Origin: Allomuricauda sp.
GTDB taxonomy: Bacteria > Bacteroidota > Bacteroidia > Flavobacteriales > Flavobacteriaceae
DNA: 64,000 nucleotides
Direction of reading: 5' to 3'
Assembly: GCA_030148335.1 (NCBI GenBank)
Contig: JASBTQ010000001.1
Span: forward strand, 1 to 64,000
The first letter of the stretch is position 1, and the number at the start of each line of letters is the position of its first letter. Positions 16,796 through 26,684 of this stretch are shown here, one piece after another. A program made the position numbers and the translations under genes. The notes under the pieces are model-generated. The model did not search any database. It saw only the letters and a program-made list of their open reading frames with translations, and was not told the DNA's origin.

Positions 16796-18284
16796 ATGTC
16801 TTCTTCCAGAAATAAGGGGTGAGTATGATCAAGACCGTGAAAAGCTCCAAACGGCCCAACAACATTAAGAAGCCACACCACCACTTACCGGCAGGCGGCA
16901 AACTGTTGTAATTGCTCACAGGGTTAAGGTCACCAAAGGCCGGTCCCACGTTCCCCAAGGATGAGGCAGCCCCACCTACGGCCGAAACAAAATCCAGCCC
17001 TAAAAAGCCCAATACCAAGGAACCGATGATGAACAAAAGCATGTACAGTACAAAAAAAGCAATGACATTGTACACGATATGCTCCGTTACTGTCTTTTCA
17101 TTATAGCGAACCGGAATAATGGCATTGGGATGCAAGGTCCGTTTAAACTCCAAGACCCCATTTTTGATGATGATCAAATGGCGCATCACCTTAATCCCAC
17201 CAGCCGTGGATCCCGCGGAACCCCCCAAGAACATCAACCCAAAAAAGAAAACGGTCAAAAATGGGGTCCATGAGGTAAAGTCTGCCGTAACAAAACCAGT
17301 GGTAGTGATTACAGCGATGACCTGGAACAGGGCATGCCTAAAAGCACTTTCGGCTTCGCCCCAGACCATGGGATGAAAATCGGATACAGGCACATCACCC
17401 TTAAAGTAGATGCCCAATGCGGCCAAAATAGAGAAAATCACCACAAAGCCGAAGTAGTATCTAAACTCTTCATCCCTTAAAATACGTTGCACCCGTCCTG
17501 TGAACGCAAAATAGCTGAGTACAAAATTGCTTCCGGCCAAGAACATAAAAACAATGGTGATATACTGGATCACAGGTGCGTTGTTCCAATACGCCAAACT
17601 GGCGTTTTTGGTAGAAAACCCTCCCGTGGACATGGTGGCCAATGCATGGTTGATGGCATCAAAAAATGTCATTCCCGCCAATTTAAGCAATACGGTTTCC
17701 GCAACGGTATATCCAAAATAAATCAACCATAATCGTTTGGCGGTGTCCGTAATCCTAGGATGTAATTTATCTCCGGCCGGACCTGGTGCTTCCGCGGCAA
17801 ACAACTGCATCCCCCCTATCCCCAAAAGAGGCAGAATGGCAATGGCCAACACAATAATTCCCATCCCTCCGATCCAGTGGGTCAGACTCCTCCAAAGCAA
17901 AATTCCTTCGGGGAGGGATTCAATATCGTCCAAAATGGACGCCCCTGTTGTGGTATAGCCGGATATCGTTTCAAAAAAAGCGTCGGTAATGGAAGGTATA
18001 GACCCAGAAAAGAGATAGGGAAGCATTCCAGAAATGGACATCACCACCCAACCAAAAGTCACTATAATGTAACCTTCCTTACGTTTTACTTCCTTTTTGT
18101 GCCCGCGGGTATTGAACATGGCCATCATCCCGAAGAGCATGGTCACAATGGCCGCAAGGGTAATATCCAAGGTGGCACCGTCTTTATAAATACCACTGGC
18201 AAAGGCTGCCAGAAGCATAAAGGACCCGTTGCAAAGCAACAATAGCCCCATGATGTGAACAATGATTCGTGTATTGAGCCTCAT
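16794..18284 (-). CDS. trkH: TrkH-family potassium uptake protein
   Basis: TrkH is the membrane channel subunit of the Trk/Ktr potassium uptake system. The 496-residue protein has repeated pore regions, for example SGYTTTGASIL, ALATMSTGGFSTKN and VITTTGFVTADF, which carry the selectivity-filter glycines. I start at the ATG at 18284 (MRLNTRIIVH), because its first base overlaps the trkA stop (TAATG). The frame that opens at 18329 would extend into trkA. It is the second gene of a trkA-trkH operon. Confidence 0.95.
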   Translation of the reverse strand: MRLNTRIIVHIMGLLLLCNGSFMLLAAFASGIYKDGATLDITLAAIVTMLFGMMAMFNTRGHKKEVKRKEGYIIVTFGWVVMSISGMLPYLFSGSIPSITDAFFETISGYTTTGASILDDIESLPEGILLWRSLTHWIGGMGIIVLAIAILPLLGIGGMQLFAAEAPGPAGDKLHPRITDTAKRLWLIYFGYTVAETVLLKLAGMTFFDAINHALATMSTGGFSTKNASLAYWNNAPVIQYITIVFMFLAGSNFVLSYFAFTGRVQRILRDEEFRYYFGFVVIFSILAALGIYFKGDVPVSDFHPMVWGEAESAFRHALFQVIAVITTTGFVTADFTSWTPFLTVFFFGLMFLGGSAGSTAGGIKVMRHLIIIKNGVLEFKRTLHPNAIIPVRYNEKTVTEHIVYNVIAFFVLYMLLFIIGSLVLGFLGLDFVSAVGGAASSLGNVGPAFGDLNPVSNYNSLPPAGKWWCGFLMLLGRLELFTVLIILTPYFWKKT

Positions 18285-19633
18285 TATAGGAATAGCTTTT
18301 CTATCCTTGGGATGGCCTTGGGCAGGCAACAGACCACCACGCGATCTCCTTCCGTAATCCTAAAATCCCCAAGAGCAATGATTCCCTCGCCGTTTCTAAT
18401 GACCCCACCGATACTGGCTTCCCTTGGGAAGTTCAGCTCTTTGATGATCTCCCCGTTCACCAGTGACGAAGCCTTGACCTCAAACTCCAATATCTCGGCA
18501 TTGAGGTTGTTCAATCGGGTCAGTGCCAACACCTCTCCTTTTCTTATATAGCGGAATATGCTATTGGCCGCCAACAGTTTTTTATTGATCAACGTATCCA
18601 CGCCAATGGAATGGGACAACTGAAAATAATCCATGTTCTCCACTAGGGCAATGGTCTTTTTGATGCGCTTGTTCTTGGCTACCAGACAGGACATGATATT
18701 GGTCTCGGAATTTCCCGTAACGGCAATGAAGGCATCCATGGATTCCAAGCTTTCTTCTTCCAAAAGTTCCACATTTCTACCATCCCCGTTGATGACCAGG
18801 GCATGGGGCAGTTCATCGGCAATATCAAAGGCCTTTTCCTTATTTTTTTCGATGAGTTTTACATTGAATTTTTTCGTGCACAGGTCACGGGCCGTTTTGA
18901 AGCCCACCTTACTGCCTCCTAAGATCATCACATTTTTAATGTCCTGTTTTTGCATCCCGGTAAGCTTGTAAAGCTCTTCCACCCCCTTGTCCGAGGTAAT
19001 GAAATACACTTGGTCTCCCTCTTTGAACACGGTATCCCCACGGGGAATCAAGGTAAACTGCGTTCCCATTCGCTGTAGGGCGATGGGCATAAAGTGAAGT
19101 TCGGGAAAAATCCTAGCGGCCTCTTTCACCATTTTCCCCACAAACGGGGCCGTTCTGGGCAAAATCACCCCGAACATGGTCAACAGCCCCCCTTCAAACT
19201 CGTAGGTATCGTTGAACGCCGATTGGTTCAGCATGAGCTGGATTTCCATAGCGGCCAATCGTTCGGGCGATATCAACTCATCAATACCCAGCTCCTCGAA
19301 CTTTATGAGTTCGCGGTTGTCCATGAACTCCGTATTGGAAATACGGGCTATGGTCCTTTTGCACCCCAACTGCTTTGCTAAAAAACAAAGGGTAATGTTG
19401 GTGGTTTCGGAGGAGGTAACCGCAATTACCAAATCTGAACCGTCCACTTGGGCATCCCGAAGTACTTGCACGGAAGTGGCATCACCGCGAAGCACCCGTA
19501 TATCCAAATGGTTATCGGCATAGGTCAAGCTCTCCTTATCTGGATCAATCAACGTAATATCCTGCGCTTCATAGGACAAAAGTTTTGCCAAATGGAACCC
19601 TACCTCACCAGCACCTGCAATAATGATTTTCAT
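18284..19633 (-). CDS. trkA: Trk system potassium transport regulatory protein TrkA
   Basis: TrkA is the cytosolic nucleotide-binding gating ring of the Trk system. The 449-residue protein is the double-length form, with two RCK units. The first Rossmann motif is IIIAGAGEVGFHLAKLL at the N-terminus and the second is VMILGGSKVGFKTARDL near residue 232. Each is followed by a TrkA-C domain. It overlaps trkH by one base, so the two are translationally coupled. The divergent gene is ubiE. Confidence 0.95.
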   Translation of the reverse strand: MKIIIAGAGEVGFHLAKLLSYEAQDITLIDPDKESLTYADNHLDIRVLRGDATSVQVLRDAQVDGSDLVIAVTSSETTNITLCFLAKQLGCKRTIARISNTEFMDNRELIKFEELGIDELISPERLAAMEIQLMLNQSAFNDTYEFEGGLLTMFGVILPRTAPFVGKMVKEAARIFPELHFMPIALQRMGTQFTLIPRGDTVFKEGDQVYFITSDKGVEELYKLTGMQKQDIKNVMILGGSKVGFKTARDLCTKKFNVKLIEKNKEKAFDIADELPHALVINGDGRNVELLEEESLESMDAFIAVTGNSETNIMSCLVAKNKRIKKTIALVENMDYFQLSHSIGVDTLINKKLLAANSIFRYIRKGEVLALTRLNNLNAEILEFEVKASSLVNGEIIKELNFPREASIGGVIRNGEGIIALGDFRITEGDRVVVCCLPKAIPRIEKLFL

Positions 19634-19804
19634 TGATTGGAATAAGATGTGTTGTTAAATCGATTCAATTTGTGCCCTGTATTTGACACAAAGAATAGTG
19701 ACCGTGGCCTAAAAGACATATTCTTAAGATAATACGGAAAAAGTTCCCCGTTTCCCGGCAAAATTACACAAATATTTTTGTACGCCTCCCATAAGGTGAA
19801 ATTG

Positions 19805-19812
19805 TATATTTG
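19805..19812 (+). promoter_or_regulatory. -7 promoter element of ubiE-porT
   Basis: TATATTTG lies 16 bases before the ubiE ATG. A second -7-like element, TATTTTTG, is present upstream at 19773-19780 and may be an alternative start. Confidence 0.6.
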
Positions 19813-19828
19813 CCAGCAAAATAAGGAG

Positions 19829-20557
19829 ATGTCAAAAAAAGTTACGCCTTACAAGGAATCTGAATTGGGAAAAAAGGAGCAGGTTCGGCAAATGTTCGAC
19901 ACTATTTCTGGTGATTATGACGGTTTGAACCGTGTGATTTCCTTCGGAATAGACCTAAAATGGCGCAAACGGATGGTAAAGCTTCTGGCGGCCAAAAAAC
20001 CCAAAACCCTCTTGGACATCGCTACGGGTACAGGTGATTTGGCCATTGCCATGATGGGAACTGGAGCTGAAAAAATCATCGGATTGGACATTTCTCCCGG
20101 CATGTTGGAGGTGGGAAAGACCAAAATCAAGGAAAAAAACCTCCAAGACAGCATTGAAATGATCGTGGGCGATAGTGAAAATCTGCCTTTTGACGACCAA
20201 AGTTTTGATGCGGTAACGGTAGGCTTCGGTGTCCGCAATTTTGAAGACCTGGAAAAAGGCCTACAAGAAATCCACCGAGTGCTAAAACCCGGGGGCACAT
20301 TAATGATCTTGGAAACTTCCGTGCCAACAAAAACTCCTTTTAAACAAGGGTACAATATCTATTGCAAATACATTTTACCAACTATAGGCAAGCTCTTTTC
20401 CAAAGACCGATCGGCCTATGCCTACCTCAGCGAATCGGCATCAGTTTTTCCACATGGGGAGGCTTTCAACAATATTTTGGCCAAAATTGGGTTTATAGGA
20501 GTAGAGAACAAACCCCAGACATTTGGAGCAGCTTCCATTTATGTCGCTACAAAATAG
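19829..20557 (+). CDS. ubiE: Demethylmenaquinone methyltransferase
   Basis: UbiE/MenG performs the final C-methylation that turns demethylmenaquinone into menaquinone, using S-adenosylmethionine. The protein (242 aa) has the signatures MFDTISGDYDGLNRVISFGID and RVLKPGGTLMILETS. I start at the ATG at 19829 (MSKKVTPYKE); an earlier in-frame ATG at 19778 lies upstream of the likely transcription start. An AAGGAG directly abuts the start codon, too close to act as a normal ribosome site. The next gene, porT, begins 5 bp later. Confidence 0.95.
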   Translation: MSKKVTPYKESELGKKEQVRQMFDTISGDYDGLNRVISFGIDLKWRKRMVKLLAAKKPKTLLDIATGTGDLAIAMMGTGAEKIIGLDISPGMLEVGKTKIKEKNLQDSIEMIVGDSENLPFDDQSFDAVTVGFGVRNFEDLEKGLQEIHRVLKPGGTLMILETSVPTKTPFKQGYNIYCKYILPTIGKLFSKDRSAYAYLSESASVFPHGEAFNNILAKIGFIGVENKPQTFGAASIYVATK

Positions 20558-20561
20558 TTTG

Positions 20562-21260
20562 ATGAAAAACATCTTTCTTCTGTTTGGCCTGCTTATGCTG
20601 GCATGCCCAACCTCCTCGGCACAGTTTAGGGAAGACCCCATACTCAACCTTCAAAACGAGGACAAAAAGTTTTTGAACTGGGGATACTACCTCGGTTTCA
20701 ACCAATACGATTTTCAATTTGAGTACAAAAACGATATTGGCCGGGACATCTTGGTAGAGAAAAGTTTTGGGTTCAATGTTGGACTTATCGGCGAAATGCG
20801 CATCAATGAGTTTTTGGATGCCCGTTTTGAGCCCGGCTTATTGTACACCTCAAGAAATTTGGGCTTTCCCGGTTTTACCACACAAGCCGACGCCATCCGT
20901 GAGGTCCGCTCCACCTATATCCGTTTTCCCTTATTGATCAAGGCCAGTACCCGTCGCATTGGTAACTGGAAACCCTTTATCACAGGCGGTGTGTACACCT
21001 CCATGAACTTAGGCAGCAAGGAAGACAGTTTGGATGATAACAGTAGTGGAGAATTTCGGATGAAAAAAAATGTGTATGGATACGAACTAGGGTTCGGTAT
21101 TGATATTTATACAGAATACTTCAAATTTTCGCCCTCCATACGCGGAGTCTTTGCCCTAACGGATGAATTGGTTCCCGACGAAGACCCCAACAGTCCTTGG
21201 ACCGGAAATATCAATGCCATGCGCACCCGGGGCATCTTTATCAATTTCACTTTTGAATAG
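20562..21260 (+). CDS. porT: PorT-family type IX secretion protein
   Basis: PorT is a small outer-membrane beta-barrel protein required for type IX secretion and, in Flavobacterium, for gliding. The 232-residue protein has a signal peptide ending near TSSAQ, then the family opening FREDPILNLQNEDKKFLNWGYYLGFNQYDF and alternating beta-strand residues to a C-terminal aromatic-rich strand (GIFINFTFE). I use the ATG at 20562, 5 bp after ubiE. The ubiE-porT order is common in Flavobacteriaceae. The signal-peptide frame rules out the upstream start at 20523. Confidence 0.88.
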   Translation: MKNIFLLFGLLMLACPTSSAQFREDPILNLQNEDKKFLNWGYYLGFNQYDFQFEYKNDIGRDILVEKSFGFNVGLIGEMRINEFLDARFEPGLLYTSRNLGFPGFTTQADAIREVRSTYIRFPLLIKASTRRIGNWKPFITGGVYTSMNLGSKEDSLDDNSSGEFRMKKNVYGYELGFGIDIYTEYFKFSPSIRGVFALTDELVPDEDPNSPWTGNINAMRTRGIFINFTFE

Positions 21261-21262
21261 GG

Positions 21263-21294
21263 TTGGATAGTTGGATAGTTGGATAGTTGGATAG
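21263..21294 (+). repeat. Octamer tandem repeat TTGGATAG x4
   Basis: Four perfect tandem copies of TTGGATAG fill the space just after the porT stop codon. The following bases (AATCCAAGAATCCACGAATCC) continue a looser short-period pattern. The tract separates two convergent genes and has no hairpin terminator. Confidence 0.9.
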
Positions 21295-21330
21295 TGAAGT
21301 TCAAAAAAATCCAAGAATCCACGAATCCAA

Positions 21331-22047
21331 TCATCTTCTGATCTCATTGAGAAGAATGGCCGTGGCCGTGGCAACGTTCAGACTTTCGGTTGTGGTTTTT
21401 CCATATTGGGGAATGGAAATGCGTGTAGTGACCAATCCGCTAACAGCTTCAGAAATTCCATTGGCCTCGTTGCCCATCACCAAAACTCCTTTGGAGGGTA
21501 ATTTTTGCTGATATACCGAGTCGCCATCCATAAAAGCACCATAAACAGGCAATGCCGTTTCTTCCAAATAGGCTCCCAAGTCCATGTAAGCCACATTGAC
21601 CCGGGCTATGGAACCCATGGTGGCCTGTAGCACCTTGGGGTTAAAACAATCCACGGTATCTTGGGAACAGACCAAATGCGGTATCCCAAACCAGTCGCAC
21701 AACCGTATAATGGTCCCTAAATTGCCTGGATCCCGAACGGCGTCCAAGGCAACCACCCAATCTGCCCCATCAACGGGTTTTGGAACGGGGATATGGAAAA
21801 CGCCCAACACCCCATTGGGAGTGGACAGGCTACTCATTTGTTTCAATATGGTACTCGACACCAATTCCTGATTGTTAAAATCCGTTCCTTTTTCAACCTC
21901 ATCCACAAACAGCCCAAAGGGCTCCAAGCCTGCGTTCAACAGCTCCGAAACGGTCTTTTCCCCTTCCACAACAAACAAACCGTGTTGAGTTCGGTACTTT
22001 TTTTGCTTTAGGTTTACAACTAGTTTAATTTGGTTTTTTGTAACCAT
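21331..22047 (-). CDS. TrmH/SpoU-family RNA 2'-O-methyltransferase
   Basis: A 238-residue SPOUT-class methyltransferase with an N-terminal substrate-binding region (VVEGEKTVSELLNAGLEPFGLFVDE) and a C-terminal trefoil-knot domain. The three SpoU motifs are visible: DAVRDPGNLGTIIRLCDWF, VLVMGNEANGISEAV and RISIPQYGKTTTESLNVATATAILLNE. It modifies a ribose in rRNA or tRNA; the exact target cannot be read. It diverges from tamL. Confidence 0.92.
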   Translation of the reverse strand: MVTKNQIKLVVNLKQKKYRTQHGLFVVEGEKTVSELLNAGLEPFGLFVDEVEKGTDFNNQELVSSTILKQMSSLSTPNGVLGVFHIPVPKPVDGADWVVALDAVRDPGNLGTIIRLCDWFGIPHLVCSQDTVDCFNPKVLQATMGSIARVNVAYMDLGAYLEETALPVYGAFMDGDSVYQQKLPSKGVLVMGNEANGISEAVSGLVTTRISIPQYGKTTTESLNVATATAILLNEIRR

Positions 22048-22057
22048 CTAAATCGTG

Positions 22058-22065
22058 TATTTTTG
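22058..22065 (+). promoter_or_regulatory. -7 promoter element of tamL
   Basis: TATTTTTG matches the consensus and ends only 6 bases before the first ATG at 22072. Transcripts would begin about at that codon. Confidence 0.55.
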
Positions 22066-22071
22066 GCGTCT

Positions 22072-24663
22072 ATGAGGGGTTCTTTAGGTCTAATGCGCAA
22101 CGTGACAAAAATAGGGTTATTGTTGCTTATATTGAGTGCGGCTGGTTGCAATACCCTTAAAAAGGTGGGAGATAATGAATTATTGCTCACCAAGAACTCT
22201 ATTTATGTGGATGAGAAAAAGGTAAGCGATAGTGAAATCAAAGGCCTTATTTCCCAAAAACCCAACAGTAACGTCCTTGGATACCCCCTGCGCCTCAACC
22301 TCTATAACTTGGCCAAGGAAAATCCAGATTCTTCTTTTCAGGATTGGCTCCACCGCAAGGAAAAAAGGGAAAAAAGATTGAACAATCTCCTTTCCCAAAA
22401 ACAGGTGAACCGTCTTCAGGAATCCTTTATTGTAAAAGGAGCCAGTGATTTTCTAAAACGGATTGGGGAACCTCCCGTAGTCATAGATACTGCACTTACC
22501 CGAAAATCGGTGGAAAGGCTGGAGGCGTATTACAGGAGCAAAGGGTATTTCAACAATTCCGGAAACTATGGCATTCTCGAAGGAAAAAGAAAAAAAAGGG
22601 CCGAGTTGGAGTACAAACTCAATCTGGGAAAGCCCTTTATCATTGACACCGTCCAAAAAAACATAACCTCCCCGGAACTGGATTCCATTTACGATGCATC
22701 ATTAGATCTTACCTTGGTCAAAGAAGGCGATCAATTTGATCTGACCAACTTTAACCAAGAACGGGAACGATTGACCGCTTTGTTCCGAAACTCCGGGGTC
22801 TACAATTTTCAGGAGAGTTCCATTAGTTACGACATTCTTCGTGACACCACCCAATTGGCCGATGACCAATTGATGGATGTGCAACTGAACATCAAAAAAT
22901 TCAGAAGCACCTCGGACAGTACGGATGTCAACAGTCCGTATAGAATCCATCGACTTAAAAAAATAAATATCTATGCCGATTATGTGATCGGCGGAGAAAC
23001 CGATTCGCTGCAATCCTTGGAATATGACAATTATACCATTTTCTACAAGGACAGGCTCAGGTATAACCCCAAAGCATTGACCGACGCTATCTTTTTCCAA
23101 AAAGACAGCATTTATAGGGATCTGGACCGCATTCGCACCTACCGACAGATCACCAACCTGAACACATTCAAATATCCAAACATTGAATTTATTCCAGACA
23201 CCACCCAAAACCAACTGATTTCCAATGTGTATTTGGCGCCAAGGCCCAAGTTTTCATTGAACCTCGACTTTGATGTGACCCACTCCAACATACAACAGGT
23301 GGGTACCGCATTCAGTACATCGGTCATTACAAGAAACGTTTTTGGCGGGGCAGAAACCCTGAACATTTCCGCAAGGGGTTCCATAGGCCTGTTGAGCGAC
23401 GCCTCCCTCTTCTCCGACGAACCGTTTACCTCGGAGCTTGGTGGTGATGTGAACATTACCTTCCCCAGGATTTGGTTCCCGTTCAATACGGAGAAAATCA
23501 TTCCATATTATATGCTTCCGCAAAGTAGGCTATCGGCAGGTACCAACTTCCAACGAAACATAGGGTTGGACAAACAGTCCCTGAATTCCATCCTATCCTA
23601 CAATTGGTCTCCATCGACCCAATTAAAACACAATGTGGAATTGTTGAATGTGGAATTTGTGCGGAACACCAACCCGGACAATTTCTACAATGTATATCGA
23701 AATACCTATAGAAATCTGGACAATATAGCCGATGCCTTTGACCAAGACCCAGAATTTGCAGATTTCTTTGAGGAAGTGGACAATGAGGATGACCCATTTG
23801 AGTTAAACATCCCCGAAGGGGCCAATGGTTTTGTAGGGGCTGTCTTGAATAATGAAATACCCTTGGATTCCGAAGAGTTCAATGAAGTAAACCGTATAGA
23901 GGAACGTCGACAGCGATTGACGGAGAACAACCTCATCTTTGCCTCCAACTATACCTTTTTTAAAAATAGCCGGGTTGACATCAACGACAACAATTTTTAT
24001 CAGTTCAGGGTAAAACTGGAAGGAGCCGGGAATTTGCTTTCATTACTGTCCAATGTGGTTCCGTACAACAAAAATGACCGTGATCAACTTTTGGTATTCA
24101 GCGTTCCCTTTTCCCAATATCTCAAAACAGAGGTTGATTTTATACGACACTGGGATGTGGATGACTCCAAGGTCATTGCCTTCAGGAGCTTTTTTGGCCT
24201 TGCGGTCCCTTATGGAAATTCGGACAACATTCCCTTTGTACGAAGCTACTTTGGTGGGGGCTCTAACGACAACCGGGCTTGGAACGCCTATGAGTTGGGC
24301 CCTGGAAAGACCAATAACCTCAATGACTTCAACGAAGCCAACCTAAAACTTGCACTGAACCTGGAATATCGGTTTCCCATTGCCGGGGATGTAAAGGGTG
24401 CTTTATTTGCCGATGCGGGGAACATTTGGAACGTATTTGATAACGAGGACAACCCCGACGCCATCTTTACCGGCTTCTCCTCCTTGGCCGATATTGCCTT
24501 GGGTACAGGTCTGGGACTTCGCTACGATTTCACCTATTTTGTGTTCAGGTTGGATGTGGGGTTCAAAGCCTACGACCCGGCCCGGCAGGGGTCAGACCGT
24601 TGGTTCAGTGGATACAACCTGAAAAATGCCGTTTTCAACATAGGGATCAATTATCCTTTCTAG
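22072..24663 (+). CDS. tamL: TamL: BamA/TamA-family outer-membrane lipoprotein
   Basis: TamL is the Bacteroidota counterpart of TamA, an Omp85-type outer-membrane barrel protein tied to envelope homeostasis. The N-terminus is a lipoprotein signal with a lipobox ending in SAAGC, unlike TamA of Proteobacteria. POTRA-like repeats follow over about residues 25-390, then a 16-strand barrel. It ends with typical Omp85 features such as RSYFGGGSNDNRAW, FADAGNIW, GTGLGLRYDF and a C-terminal FNIGINYPF. The protein is about 860 residues. The ATG at 22093 is an alternative start with a shorter signal; the promoter position slightly favours it. Confidence 0.88.
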   Translation: MRGSLGLMRNVTKIGLLLLILSAAGCNTLKKVGDNELLLTKNSIYVDEKKVSDSEIKGLISQKPNSNVLGYPLRLNLYNLAKENPDSSFQDWLHRKEKREKRLNNLLSQKQVNRLQESFIVKGASDFLKRIGEPPVVIDTALTRKSVERLEAYYRSKGYFNNSGNYGILEGKRKKRAELEYKLNLGKPFIIDTVQKNITSPELDSIYDASLDLTLVKEGDQFDLTNFNQERERLTALFRNSGVYNFQESSISYDILRDTTQLADDQLMDVQLNIKKFRSTSDSTDVNSPYRIHRLKKINIYADYVIGGETDSLQSLEYDNYTIFYKDRLRYNPKALTDAIFFQKDSIYRDLDRIRTYRQITNLNTFKYPNIEFIPDTTQNQLISNVYLAPRPKFSLNLDFDVTHSNIQQVGTAFSTSVITRNVFGGAETLNISARGSIGLLSDASLFSDEPFTSELGGDVNITFPRIWFPFNTEKIIPYYMLPQSRLSAGTNFQRNIGLDKQSLNSILSYNWSPSTQLKHNVELLNVEFVRNTNPDNFYNVYRNTYRNLDNIADAFDQDPEFADFFEEVDNEDDPFELNIPEGANGFVGAVLNNEIPLDSEEFNEVNRIEERRQRLTENNLIFASNYTFFKNSRVDINDNNFYQFRVKLEGAGNLLSLLSNVVPYNKNDRDQLLVFSVPFSQYLKTEVDFIRHWDVDDSKVIAFRSFFGLAVPYGNSDNIPFVRSYFGGGSNDNRAWNAYELGPGKTNNLNDFNEANLKLALNLEYRFPIAGDVKGALFADAGNIWNVFDNEDNPDAIFTGFSSLADIALGTGLGLRYDFTYFVFRLDVGFKAYDPARQGSDRWFSGYNLKNAVFNIGINYPF

Positions 24664-24677
24664 AGTAAATATTTTAT

Positions 24678-24685
24678 TACTTTTG
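24678..24685 (+). promoter_or_regulatory. -7 promoter element of fba
   Basis: TACTTTTG agrees with TAnnTTTG and lies 39 bases before the fba ATG. The -33 region has only a weak TTTC. Confidence 0.5.
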
Positions 24686-24724
24686 TGGCCTGACTCAACT
24701 TAATAATCGTAATCAACAAAAATT

Positions 24725-25792
24725 ATGTCCCATAATATTAAGCCTGGTGTTGCAACCGGTGATGAAGTACAAGCAATTTTCAACCACGCAAAAGAAAACG
24801 GTTACGCCCTTCCGGCAGTGAACGTGATCGGGTCCAATACCATAAATGCCGTATTGGAAACAGCCGCATCACTAAACTCTCCCGTTATTATACAATTTTC
24901 CAACGGCGGAGGCCAGTTCAATGCAGGAAAAGGACTTTCCAACGAAAACCAGAGAGCTGCCATATTAGGAGCCGTTTCCGGAGCCAAGCATGTACATCAG
25001 TTGGCCGAAGCATATGGTGCCACCGTAATTCTTCACACAGACCACTGCGCCAAAAAACTATTGCCTTGGGTAGATGGTCTTTTGGATGCCAGTGAGGAAC
25101 ATTTCAAGGCCACAGGAAAATCCTTGTTCAGCTCCCACATGATCGACCTTTCCGAAGAACCCATTGAAGAGAACATTGAAATTTGCAAGACCTATTTGGA
25201 GCGTATGAGCAAAATGGGGATGACCTTGGAGATAGAACTGGGAATTACCGGAGGTGAAGAAGATGGTGTGGACAATAGTGATGTGGATGATTCCAAACTC
25301 TACACCCAGCCCGAAGAAGTGGCATACGCCTATGAAGAATTGTCCAAGGTTAGCCATAGGTTCACCATAGCCGCTGCCTTTGGCAATGTTCACGGGGTAT
25401 ACAAGCCGGGGAACGTAAAATTGACACCCAAGATCTTGAAGAATTCCCAAGAATACATTACCAAAAAATATGGTGTTGAGGAAAACCATATCGATTTTGT
25501 ATTCCATGGAGGTTCCGGTTCCACTTTGGAGGAAATCAGGGAAGCCATTGGATATGGTGTTATTAAAATGAACATTGACACCGATTTGCAATATGCATTT
25601 TTGGAAGGGGTACGGGACTATGTCCAAGAAAAATCAGCTTATCTTCAAGCACAAATCGGAAATCCTGAAGGAGATGACCAGCCCAACAAAAAATTCTACG
25701 ATCCCAGAGTATGGCTTCGTGAAGGGGAGAAGACTTTTTCAAACCGTTTGAAAAAAGCCTTTGAGGATTTGAACAATGTAAACACCCTATAA
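24725..25792 (+). CDS. fbaA: Class II fructose-bisphosphate aldolase
   Basis: A zinc-dependent aldolase that splits fructose 1,6-bisphosphate into glyceraldehyde 3-phosphate and dihydroxyacetone phosphate in glycolysis, and runs in reverse in gluconeogenesis. The 355-residue length fits the E. coli FbaA-like subgroup. The catalytic and zinc region HTDHCAKKLLPW is present, as are the metal-binding ELGITGGEEDGVDNS and the FVFHGGSGST phosphate loop. It precedes accD by 28 bp and the two may be one unit. Confidence 0.96.
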   Translation: MSHNIKPGVATGDEVQAIFNHAKENGYALPAVNVIGSNTINAVLETAASLNSPVIIQFSNGGGQFNAGKGLSNENQRAAILGAVSGAKHVHQLAEAYGATVILHTDHCAKKLLPWVDGLLDASEEHFKATGKSLFSSHMIDLSEEPIEENIEICKTYLERMSKMGMTLEIELGITGGEEDGVDNSDVDDSKLYTQPEEVAYAYEELSKVSHRFTIAAAFGNVHGVYKPGNVKLTPKILKNSQEYITKKYGVEENHIDFVFHGGSGSTLEEIREAIGYGVIKMNIDTDLQYAFLEGVRDYVQEKSAYLQAQIGNPEGDDQPNKKFYDPRVWLREGEKTFSNRLKKAFEDLNNVNTL

Positions 25793-25820
25793 GACTTTCG
25801 TTTAACTTAATTTTGATTGC

Positions 25821-26681
25821 ATGTCGTCTTGGTTTAAAAGAAAGGAAAAAGGAATACAGACCACTACCGAGGAAAAAAAGGACACGCCCAAGGGGCTATG
25901 GTATAAATCCCCTACTGGAAAAATTGTAGAGTCCGAAGACCTCGCCAAAAACTTCTATGTCAGTCCCGAGGATGATTACCATGTTAGGATCGGCAGCAAG
26001 GAATACTTTGAGATTCTGTTTGATGACAACAAGTTCAAGGAACTTGATGCCAACATGACCTCCAAGGACCCTTTGAAGTTTGTGGACACCAAAAAATATT
26101 CCGATCGTTTAAAGACCGTACAGCAGAAAACGGGGCTTAAGGATGCCGTTCGTACCGCTGTGGGAAAATCCATGGGCAAGGATATTGTCATTGCCTGTAT
26201 GGACTTCGGTTTTATTGGAGGATCCATGGGTAGTGTGGTAGGAGAAAAGATTTCCCGAGCCATAGATGAGGCCAAAAAGAAGAAAATCCCATTCTTGATG
26301 ATTTCGAAATCAGGAGGGGCCCGTATGATGGAAGCCGCGCTTTCCCTCATGCAATTGGCAAAGACCTCGGCTAAGTTGGCCCAATTGGCCGAAGCCAAAA
26401 TACCTTATATATCATTATGTACCGACCCCACCACGGGAGGAACCACAGCTTCTTACGCCATGCTGGGGGACATTAACATAGCGGAACCCGGTGCCTTGAT
26501 AGGTTTTGCCGGACCCCGGGTAGTAAAGGACACGGTAGGGAAAGACCTTCCCGAAGGCTTCCAGACCTCGGAGTTTTTAAAAGAACATGGGTTCTTGGAT
26601 TTCATCTCCCATCGCAGGGACTTGAAAAAGAAAGTAAATCAATATATAGACTTGATCACCAATCAACCCATAAGAAAATAA
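25821..26681 (+). CDS. accD: Acetyl-CoA carboxylase carboxyltransferase subunit beta, zinc-ribbon cysteines lost
   Basis: AccD is the beta half of the carboxyltransferase that passes the carboxyl group from biotin to acetyl-CoA, the first step of fatty acid synthesis. The crotonase-like core is intact ([19 protein letters not shown] and [33 protein letters not shown]). The N-terminal zinc ribbon of E. coli AccD (CxxC-x15-CxxC) is degenerate. The aligned region, [20 protein letters not shown] then [11 protein letters not shown], has no cysteine. The protein is 286 aa and is followed by a strong terminator. Loss of the cysteines seems to be a lineage trait. Confidence 0.94.
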   Translation: MSSWFKRKEKGIQTTTEEKKDTPKGLWYKSPTGKIVESEDLAKNFYVSPEDDYHVRIGSKEYFEILFDDNKFKELDANMTSKDPLKFVDTKKYSDRLKTVQQKTGLKDAVRTAVGKSMGKDIVIACMDFGFIGGSMGSVVGEKISRAIDEAKKKKIPFLMISKSGGARMMEAALSLMQLAKTSAKLAQLAEAKIPYISLCTDPTTGGTTASYAMLGDINIAEPGALIGFAGPRVVKDTVGKDLPEGFQTSEFLKEHGFLDFISHRRDLKKKVNQYIDLITNQPIRK

Positions 26682-26684
26682 AAA

